From positions 1 through 20,298 of the forward strand of contig CALEFD010000017.1 of the NCBI GenBank assembly GCA_937876995.1: a stretch of 20,298 bases of DNA, written 5' to 3'. This DNA comes from an uncultured Bacteroidales bacterium. Its GTDB lineage: Bacteria; Bacteroidota; Bacteroidia; Bacteroidales; Bacteroidaceae. The notes below the pieces were generated by a model. That model had not been told where the DNA came from, searched no databases, and saw only the letters and a list, made by a program, of their open reading frames with translations. Of the stretch, positions 13,768 through 20,298 are shown in pieces. The position numbers were made by a program, and so were the translations under genes. Each line of letters begins with the position of its first letter. Within the stretch, counting starts at the first letter, position 1.

Positions 13768-15828
13768 TTAACGTACTTCGCTACCCGGATTAACAGGTTT
13801 TTCTACTGTAGTAACAGCCAGTGTTCCGTCTGCATTCAGTGCGCTAAGAATCATACCCTGGCTCTCTATACCACGTATTTTTCTTGGTGCCAGATTCGCA
13901 ATGAAACATACCTGTTTGCCTACCAAATCTTCGGGTTTATAGTACTGTGCTATACCGGAAAGTATGGTCCTGCCACCTAAACCATCGTCTATTTTGAACT
14001 GCAAAAGTTTATCGGCTTTTGGCACCTTCTGGCACTCTAATACTGTACCTACTCTAATGTCTAACTTCTCAAAATCAGGGAATTCAATGTTTGGAAGTAT
14101 AGGTGTGGCAGGCTGAGCTTTTGCCTCTGCCTCTTCGTTAGCCTTTTTGGTGGCAAGCAACTTGTTTATCTGTGCCTCAATAGCTTCGTCTTCTATCTTT
14201 TCAAACAGAAGTTCTGCTTTGCCTAATTTGTGACCTGCTTTCAATAGTTCTATGCTGCCCAATTGGTTCCAGTCACAACCCTCCATACCAATCATATTAC
14301 GCAGTTTCTCGCTGCTGAAAGGCAGGAATGGTTCAAATGCTATAGAGAGGTTGGCTACCAATTGTAATGCAATATTCAGAATAGTCTCTACTCGAGCCAT
14401 ATCGGTTTTAGCAAGTTTCCAAGGTTCTGTATCGGCAAGATATTTATTACCTATACGAGCCAAATTCATAGCCTCTTTCTGTGCATCGCGGAACTTAAAG
14501 TTCTCTAATAGTGATTCTAACTGTTGCTGTACACCCGCAAACTCCTGCAGTGTCTCTTTGTCGTAGTCAGTCAGTTCACCTGCAGCAGGAACTACGCCAT
14601 CAAAATATTTCTGTGTAAGAACAAGTGCGCGGTTCACAAAGTTTCCATATACAGCTACAAGTTCGTTGTTGTTGCGTGCCTGGAAATCTTTCCATGTAAA
14701 GTTGTTGTCCTTTGTTTCAGGAGCATTTGCTGTAAGTACATAACGCAGTACATCAGCTTTGCCGGGGAAGTCTTCCAGATATTCGTGTACCCATACTGCC
14801 CAGTTTCTGGATGTGGAAATCTTATCGTCTTCCAAATTCAGGAATTCGTTACTTGGAACATTATCAGGAAGAATATAGCTGCCGTCTGCCTTTAACATTG
14901 ATGGGAATACAATACAGTGGAATACTATGTTATCTTTACCTATAAAGTGAACCAGACGTGTATCTTCATCTTTCCACCACTGTTCCCATGTGCCACGTTC
15001 AGGATGAGCATCGCAGAACTCTTTGGTATTGCTTATGTAACCTATAGGCGCATCGAACCATACGTAAAGCACCTTGCCTTCTGCACCTTCAACAGGAACA
15101 GGGATACCCCAATCCAAATCGCGGCTTACGGCACGTGGCTGAAGCCCCATATCCAACCAACTTTTGCACTGGCCATATACGTTAGGACGCCACTCTTTGT
15201 GTCCCTCTAAAATCCACTCCTGGAGCCACTCCTGATACTGTTCAAGTGGCAGATACCAGTGTGTGGTCTCTTTCATTACAGGCTTACTGCCGCTTACAGT
15301 ACTTGTAGGGTTGATAAGTTCTGTTGGTGACAGAGCAGTACCGCATTTTTCGCACTGATCGCCGTATGCCTTATCGTGATGACAATGAGGACATTCACCG
15401 GTTATATATCTGTCGGCAAGGAACATCTTTGCCTCTTCGTCATAGTACTGTTCACTGCTTTTCTGTATAAACTTACCATTGTCGTAAAGTTTGCGGAAGA
15501 AATCGGCAGCAAACTGATGATGAATATCGGAACTGGTTCGTCCATAAATATCGTAAGAAACACCCATCTTCTGGAATGTCTCTTTTATCTGATAGTGATA
15601 TCTGTCAATAACATCCTTTGGTGTAATACCCTCCTTCTTTGCTCTGATGGTAATAGGCACACCATGTTCATCGGAACCGCCAATGAACATTACAGGAATA
15701 GATTTCAGACGTTGATAACGGACATAAATGTCGGCAGGGATATATGCACCTGCCAAATGACCTATGTGCAACGGACCATTTGCGTATGGCAATGCCGATG
15801 TAACCAGAATCCTTTTGTACTCTTTCAT
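13768..15828 (-). CDS. metG: Methionyl-tRNA synthetase with C-terminal tRNA-binding domain
   Basis: MetG charges tRNA-Met and initiator tRNA. From the chosen ATG the product has 686 residues. The class I motif HIGH is at residues 21-24 (LHIGHL), and the KMSKS loop reads KISTS (336-340), as in many MetRS. A zinc knuckle has cysteines 146, 149, 159 and 162 (CPHC and CEKC). The anticodon-binding helical domain follows. The last hundred or so residues (from FEKLDIRVGTVLECQKVP) form an EMAP/Trbp111-like OB fold that aids dimerisation and tRNA binding. The frame stays open to 15867, but that TTG is part of a perfect -7 box, so the ATG in front of KEYKRILVTSALPYANGP is chosen. ispD follows after 11 bases. 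Confidence 0.96.
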   Translation of the reverse strand: MKEYKRILVTSALPYANGPLHIGHLAGAYIPADIYVRYQRLKSIPVMFIGGSDEHGVPITIRAKKEGITPKDVIDRYHYQIKETFQKMGVSYDIYGRTSSDIHHQFAADFFRKLYDNGKFIQKSSEQYYDEEAKMFLADRYITGECPHCHHDKAYGDQCEKCGTALSPTELINPTSTVSGSKPVMKETTHWYLPLEQYQEWLQEWILEGHKEWRPNVYGQCKSWLDMGLQPRAVSRDLDWGIPVPVEGAEGKVLYVWFDAPIGYISNTKEFCDAHPERGTWEQWWKDEDTRLVHFIGKDNIVFHCIVFPSMLKADGSYILPDNVPSNEFLNLEDDKISTSRNWAVWVHEYLEDFPGKADVLRYVLTANAPETKDNNFTWKDFQARNNNELVAVYGNFVNRALVLTQKYFDGVVPAAGELTDYDKETLQEFAGVQQQLESLLENFKFRDAQKEAMNLARIGNKYLADTEPWKLAKTDMARVETILNIALQLVANLSIAFEPFLPFSSEKLRNMIGMEGCDWNQLGSIELLKAGHKLGKAELLFEKIEDEAIEAQINKLLATKKANEEAEAKAQPATPILPNIEFPDFEKLDIRVGTVLECQKVPKADKLLQFKIDDGLGGRTILSGIAQYYKPEDLVGKQVCFIANLAPRKIRGIESQGMILSALNADGTLAVTTVEKPVNPGSEVR

Positions 15829-15864
15829 ATCTTCAGTTTGAATATTTATATCGGTTTTAGATTG

Positions 15865-15872
15865 CAAAGTTA
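15865..15872 (-). promoter_or_regulatory. -7 promoter box of metG-ispD
   Basis: The minus strand reads TAACTTTG followed by CA, a perfect -7 match. No clear TTTG lies 19-21 bases upstream. Transcription would start near 15859, giving about 30 bases of leader before ATG 15828. The box lies in the 69-base gap after the comM-like gene, so metG-ispD can be expressed independently of the upstream run. Confidence 0.6.
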
Positions 15873-15897
15873 CATCTTTATATTCAGAGAATTACTT

Positions 15898-17436
15898 TTA
15901 TGAGCCCCAATTTTCTCTATCAAGACTACGATAACTTATAGCTTCCGCTATATGTTGCGGTTTTATGCTCTCCGAATTATCCATGTCGGCAATAGTTCTT
16001 GATACTTTCAATATTCTGTCGTATGCTCTGGCAGACAGGTTCAGTCTCTTCATAGCCTGCCCTAAGATATTTATACTTGCAGGTTCAGCTTTGGCATATA
16101 AGTTCAGTAGTTTTGAATCCATCTGAGCATTGCAATAAATCCCCTTTTCATCGGCAAATCTCCGGCTTTGTATCTCTCTGGTACGTATCACCCTTGCTCT
16201 TATTTTTTCACTTGGTTCGCCTTTGCTTTTGGAATTCATATCTTCAAAACTGACAGGCTGAATTTCGCAATGCAAATCGAATCTGTCCATAAGAGGACCG
16301 CTTATTTTGTTCAGATATCTTTCTATGCCTGTCGGGCTGCACTGGCATGCCTTTGTGGGGTGGTTGTAGTATCCGCAAGGGCAGGGGTTCATAGATGCCA
16401 CAAGCATAAAAGACGCAGGGTATTCCACAGTGTATTTGGCTCTTGAAATTACTATGCTTCTGTCCTCTAATGGCTGCCTAAGTACCTCTAATGATGTTTT
16501 TGAAAAGTGTGGCAGTTCATCTAAAAACAGGATTCCGTTATGTGCCAATGATATTTCACCGGGTTGAGCATTTATTCCACCTCCGGTCAGAGCTATGTTT
16601 GATATGGTATGGTGCGGATGTCTGAACGGTCTGTTTTTTACTAACGAAATCCCTTGTCCTGTGTATCCGGCAACTGAATGAATTCTTGTGGTTTCTAAAC
16701 TTTCAGACAGAGTAAGCGGTGGCAGAATAGTGGGCAGTGTACGTGCCATCATAGATTTACCACTTCCCGGCGGACCTATCATTATTATGTTATGTCCACC
16801 TGCTGCAGCCACCTCTAATGCTCTTTTTACCGCCTCCTGGCCTTTAATATCGGAAAAGTCACACCCCATAAAACCGGTGTAATCTTCTTCCTTCTCTAAA
16901 TAGTGTGGCATAGGTGCTATAGCATCCGGCATATCGTTCAGCAGTGAAACCACCTGACGCAGATTCTTTACTCCATAAACCTCTATGCCATCTACTACAG
17001 CAGCTTCGGCTGCATTCTGATAGGGTAGAATTACCCCCTTAAAACCTGCCTCTTTAGCTTTGATAGCCATAGAAAGTGCACCTTTTATGGGTTGTAACCC
17101 ACCATCTAAACTCAGTTCACCCATAATGATATATTCTGCCAGATGGTTGGGCTTAATAATCTCTGCACCTGTCATTATTCCAACAGCCAAAGGTAAATCG
17201 TAGGCAGCACCCTCCTTGCGTATGTCGGCAGGTGCCATATTTACAATAATCTGGCTTGTGGGGAACTTGTATCCGTTTACCTGAAGTGCAGAAACAATAC
17301 GTTCGTGGCTCTCCCTGACAGCAACGTCAGGCAGACCTACCAAAAAAAACTTGATACCTCTTGATGTACTAACTTCAATGGTGATAATAAAAGCATCTAT
17401 TCCTTGAACAGCTGCTCCAAAAACTTTTACTAACAT
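15898..17436 (-). CDS. comM: YifB/ComM-type Mg-chelatase-like AAA+ ATPase
   Basis: The 512-residue protein has the complete ComM/YifB layout. An N-terminal Lon-protease-like S5 fold domain covers about 1-165. An AAA+ domain carries Walker A GPPGSGKS (221-228) and Walker B ILFLDE (302-307). A C-terminal Mg-chelatase-like helical domain (about 410-512) contains LSARAYDRILKVSRTIADM (467-485). A cysteine set at 352, 354, 364 and 366 (NPCPCGY and KACQCSP) fits the small metal-binding insert of the family. ComM of naturally transformable bacteria is a hexameric branch-migration helicase that helps integrate incoming DNA; the role in Bacteroidales is untested as far as I know. It lies 31 bases after the lipoprotein gene and probably belongs to the typA-led unit. 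Confidence 0.93.
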   Translation of the reverse strand: MLVKVFGAAVQGIDAFIITIEVSTSRGIKFFLVGLPDVAVRESHERIVSALQVNGYKFPTSQIIVNMAPADIRKEGAAYDLPLAVGIMTGAEIIKPNHLAEYIIMGELSLDGGLQPIKGALSMAIKAKEAGFKGVILPYQNAAEAAVVDGIEVYGVKNLRQVVSLLNDMPDAIAPMPHYLEKEEDYTGFMGCDFSDIKGQEAVKRALEVAAAGGHNIIMIGPPGSGKSMMARTLPTILPPLTLSESLETTRIHSVAGYTGQGISLVKNRPFRHPHHTISNIALTGGGINAQPGEISLAHNGILFLDELPHFSKTSLEVLRQPLEDRSIVISRAKYTVEYPASFMLVASMNPCPCGYYNHPTKACQCSPTGIERYLNKISGPLMDRFDLHCEIQPVSFEDMNSKSKGEPSEKIRARVIRTREIQSRRFADEKGIYCNAQMDSKLLNLYAKAEPASINILGQAMKRLNLSARAYDRILKVSRTIADMDNSESIKPQHIAEAISYRSLDRENWGS

Positions 17437-17467
17437 GGCTTATGGTATTATTTATTGTGTTGTTCAT

Positions 17468-18502
17468 TTATTTCTTCTCTTTTTTTATGGTGTCGGGAAC
17501 TTTTTCTTCAATATGATTCATAAGGTCGTCTATTGTATAACAAACCCCCATGATGGTTTCTTGTGGTGATAATAACAAATAGGCAGGTATTCTGTTTATA
17601 CCTGTGGTGGTTATCAATCTGCTTTCCCATCCTAATATGTCATCATATTCGTTTAACCCGGTACTGTCTTGTTCAACAGTCATTTTCCATCTATCATAGT
17701 TTGTGTCTATGGAAACAGGTGTTAATCTCAACTCTTTATATGGAAAACTATCAGGTATTCCTATCATTTCATGACGTGCCCTTTTGCTCTTCTCATGCCA
17801 AGAAGCCCATACACATACTATTTGATAACCTCTATTGTTTATCTCTGTTATTTGAGTTTTGGTATTTGTGGTATCGGAAACTACAACTCTTGTTAGGAAA
17901 TTTGATGAACCGCCTATTCTTCTTGTATTTGATTGCAAATCCAAAATAAACGAATGATCCTGTAACAGACCGCTCATCTTATTCATTACCGAATTCAGTT
18001 GTGCCACACTGGCTTTGTTTTGGCGTACCATATATTCATAAATCAGATATGGTATAGCTTCAGAAAATGGATTATGGGTAATGAATGTATCTATTCTTGC
18101 AATAGTCTGTTCAAATGTGGTGTCACTTTCTACTTCATTACGGAAAGTTGTAAGTTCATTGTTTGTAGTACCGCCATTGATAATAGAAAATTTGGTGCTG
18201 TCTGTTTTGTGAAGAGTAGATGTAATATCTTTCTCTGCAAAAACTATATCCTGCGAACCATCTGTGTAGAATAGGAATAGTGGGGTAATGGTATCAACCT
18301 GTACGGTATATACAAATTTACCATCTATAGGACGTATAGTATCGGTACGTTCAAAACGGTTGTCAAATCCCGTTACTATTATTGAATCGTTACTGCCACT
18401 ATCTATTGTACCCTCCAAAGTATATATGTTGTGCTGTCTGTTGCACGAAACAACAAACAGACACAAAACAATAATACCTGTTATGGAGCGTAATCTTGTC
18501 AT
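17468..18502 (-). CDS. Lipoprotein with DUF4369-like and cysteine-less thioredoxin-like domains
   Basis: The 344-residue product starts with a lipoprotein signal peptide: two basic residues, a hydrophobic core ITGIIVLCLFVVS and lipobox cysteine C20. It is likely anchored in the outer or inner membrane, facing the periplasm. Residues about 26-120 (LEGTIDSGSNDSIIVTGFD and onward) resemble the beta-rich DUF4369 module often found in front of TlpA-like domains. The C-terminal part (about 220-335) has a thioredoxin/TlpA-like pattern with VWASWHEKSKR (231-241) and a cis-proline segment RIPAY (304-308). Where redox members have WCxxC, this protein has WHEKS, so it cannot act as a dithiol oxidoreductase. 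It lies 11 bases after typA and 31 before the comM-like gene. Role unknown. Confidence 0.82.
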   Translation of the reverse strand: MTRLRSITGIIVLCLFVVSCNRQHNIYTLEGTIDSGSNDSIIVTGFDNRFERTDTIRPIDGKFVYTVQVDTITPLFLFYTDGSQDIVFAEKDITSTLHKTDSTKFSIINGGTTNNELTTFRNEVESDTTFEQTIARIDTFITHNPFSEAIPYLIYEYMVRQNKASVAQLNSVMNKMSGLLQDHSFILDLQSNTRRIGGSSNFLTRVVVSDTTNTKTQITEINNRGYQIVCVWASWHEKSKRARHEMIGIPDSFPYKELRLTPVSIDTNYDRWKMTVEQDSTGLNEYDDILGWESRLITTTGINRIPAYLLLSPQETIMGVCYTIDDLMNHIEEKVPDTIKKEKK

Positions 18503-18513
18503 ATATACTAATG

Positions 18514-20298
18514 TTACTTAGCGGCCTTCTTTCTATCGTTTTCGTTCAGAATAATCTTACGCAGACGCATGCTCTTTGGAGTAACTTCCACGTATTCATC
18601 GGTCTTGATATATTCCAATGCCTCTTCTAAAGAGAATATAACCGGTGGCGCAATATGTGCCTTATCGTCAGAACCACTTGCACGCATATTGGTAAGCTGT
18701 TTGCTCTTGGTAACATTGATTACCAAATCTCTTTCGTGAACGTGTTCACCCACCACCTGACCGGCATAAACCTGATCCTGCGGATTTATAAAGAACTTAC
18801 CTCTGTCCTGCAGTTTGTCTATAGCGTATGCAAAAGCAGTACCTGTCTCCATAGCAACCATAGAACCGTTTGTACGACGTTCAATATCGCCCTTGTATGG
18901 CTGATACTCCTTAAAGCGATGTGCCATAATTGCTTCGCCCTGCGATGCTGTCAGTATGTTTGTTCTTAAACCAATGATACCTCTTGATGGAATATCGAAT
19001 ACAATGATAACTCTGTCGCCCTGAGTCTCCATAGATGTCATTTCGCCCTTACGTTTGGTGGCCAGATCAATCATCTTACTGCTGAACTCTTCCGGTACGC
19101 TGATAGTCAGCTCCTCTATAGGTTCACAGGTTACGCCGTTAATCTCTTTCATAATAACCTGAGGCTGGCCTACCTGAAGTTCGTAACCTTCACGGCGCAT
19201 AGTCTCAATCAAGATGGAAAGATGTAAAACACCGCGTCCCGAAACAACCCATTTGCCATCCTCTTCGGTTCTGTGAACACGCAAAGCCAGGTTTTTGTCA
19301 AGTTCCAAATCCAATCTCTCCTGAATGTGTCTTGAAGTAACGTATTTACCCTCTTTTCCAAAGAATGGCGAATCGTTAATGGTGAACATCATACTCATGG
19401 TAGGTTCGTCAATGGCTATTGGTGGCAGTGGATCCGGGTTCTCCAAATCGCAGATGGTATCTCCAATCTCAAATTTCTCCAATCCTACAATAGCGCATAA
19501 ATCGCCTGCTACAACCTTTTCCACCTTTTTCTGTCCCATACCTTCAAAGACGTGGAGCTCTTTGATCTTTACCTTAACCATAGAACCATCTCTATGTGCT
19601 AAAGTACACATCATTCCTTCTGTCAATTCACCGCGGTTTATACGGCCTACAGCTATTCTGCCGGTGTATGACGAATAATCTAACGATGTTATAAGCATCT
19701 GTAACGAACCCTCTTCTTTCTTTGGTTCCGGAATGTATTTTACTATTGCATCCAGCAAAGGCAATATGTTATTTGTTGGCTTTTTCCAATCTTCGCTCAT
19801 CCACGCCTGTTTGGCAGAACCATACAGAACAGGGAAATCAAGTTGGTCTTCTGTTGCTTCCAGCGCAAACATCAGGTCGAATACCATTTCGTACACCTCT
19901 TCCGGACGGCAATTGGGTTTATCCACCTTATTTACTACAACAATAGGTTTCAATCCTATCTGCAACGCCTTTTGCAGTACAAAACGGGTTTGTGGCATAG
20001 GACCTTCAAATGCATCTACCAGCAGAATACATCCATCGGCCATATTAAGCACGCGTTCTACTTCACCGCCAAAGTCGGAGTGTCCCGGAGTGTCAATAAT
20101 GTTTATCTTTGTATCTTTATAGGTGATAGATACGTTCTTGGAAAGAATGGTTATACCGCGCTCTCTTTCAAGATCGTTGTTATCAAGCATCAATTCACCC
20201 TTTGACTGGTTATCTCTAAACAGATTACCTGCCATCAACATTTTATCCACCAAAGTAGTCTTTCCGTGGTCAACGTGTGCAATAATTGCAATGTTTCT
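18514..20298 (-). CDS. typA: Ribosome-associated GTPase TypA/BipA (5' end outside the window)
   Basis: TypA/BipA is an EF-G-like translational GTPase that helps 50S ribosomal subunit assembly, especially in cold or stress. The visible 594 residues include G1 AHVDHGKT (7-14 of the visible part), the switch I motif RGITI (47-51), G3 DTPGH (69-73), G4 NKVD (123-126) and the G5-like GSAKQAW, followed by the EF-G-like domains II, III and V and the TypA-specific C-terminal domain. Only about three to five N-terminal residues seem to be missing. Internal starts such as the TTG at 20253 are false, because the G1 motif is encoded upstream in the same frame and reaches the window edge. It is probably the first gene of a unit with the lipoprotein and the comM-like gene. 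Confidence 0.97.
   Translation of the reverse strand, partial: RNIAIIAHVDHGKTTLVDKMLMAGNLFRDNQSKGELMLDNNDLERERGITILSKNVSITYKDTKINIIDTPGHSDFGGEVERVLNMADGCILLVDAFEGPMPQTRFVLQKALQIGLKPIVVVNKVDKPNCRPEEVYEMVFDLMFALEATEDQLDFPVLYGSAKQAWMSEDWKKPTNNILPLLDAIVKYIPEPKKEEGSLQMLITSLDYSSYTGRIAVGRINRGELTEGMMCTLAHRDGSMVKVKIKELHVFEGMGQKKVEKVVAGDLCAIVGLEKFEIGDTICDLENPDPLPPIAIDEPTMSMMFTINDSPFFGKEGKYVTSRHIQERLDLELDKNLALRVHRTEEDGKWVVSGRGVLHLSILIETMRREGYELQVGQPQVIMKEINGVTCEPIEELTISVPEEFSSKMIDLATKRKGEMTSMETQGDRVIIVFDIPSRGIIGLRTNILTASQGEAIMAHRFKEYQPYKGDIERRTNGSMVAMETGTAFAYAIDKLQDRGKFFINPQDQVYAGQVVGEHVHERDLVINVTKSKQLTNMRASGSDDKAHIAPPVIFSLEEALEYIKTDEYVEVTPKSMRLRKIILNENDRKKAAK

Noticed and set aside
1..20298. CRISPR arrays, tRNA, rRNA or a defence system
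   Set aside because: No regularly spaced repeats, tRNA-like cloverleaf or rRNA sequence is evident, and the genes are housekeeping, envelope or transport functions.

Overview
The window is chromosomal DNA from a member of the Bacteroidota, most likely order Bacteroidales. The evidence is the set of protein families (a YfhO-type membrane protein, a DUF4369/TlpA-like lipoprotein, a short YtrA-type GntR regulator with an ABC-2 transporter). Promoters also fit the Bacteroidota pattern (-33 TTTG, 19-21 bp spacer, -7 TAnnTTTG), and most starts lack a Shine-Dalgarno sequence. Most genes are housekeeping. I see no phage, insertion sequence, CRISPR array, tRNA or rRNA, and no gene-free stretch longer than about 225 bases.

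Layout from left to right. miaB (127-1470, +) and an acetyl-CoA hydrolase/transferase (1571-3052, +) each have their own promoter and end at a hairpin at 3074-3105. Facing them on the minus strand is a three-gene unit: ABC ATPase (5226-4396), ABC permease (4385-3510) and YtrA-type GntR repressor (3457-3116). It has a clear promoter and a palindromic operator at its transcription start. Divergent from it is an AT-rich gene for an unrecognised 137-residue protein (5382-5795, +). Next comes the most interesting object: a minus-strand transcription unit at about 5943-5805 with a perfect -7 box, a foldable body and a strong intrinsic terminator but no reading frame. I call it an unassigned small RNA.

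An SDR-type epimerase/dehydratase (7025-6018, -) is followed by rnr (RNase R, 7134-9293, +), which converges on a GT4 glycosyltransferase (10484-9357, -) across an 18-bp terminator stem. The glycosyltransferase is divergent from a large YfhO-family membrane protein (10593-13049, +); both may act in cell-surface glycan work. The right side is a minus-strand run: typA/bipA (cut by the window edge), a lipoprotein with a cysteine-less thioredoxin-like domain, a ComM/YifB-type ATPase, metG and ispD. The first three are closely spaced. metG has its own -7 box and is followed 11 bp later by ispD.

Three start codons were moved from the longest open frame. For miaB and metG the upstream TTG lies inside a -7 promoter box, and for rnr the first 25 codons lie over a promoter-like region. 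The typA frame was extended to the right edge because its G1 motif is encoded there.
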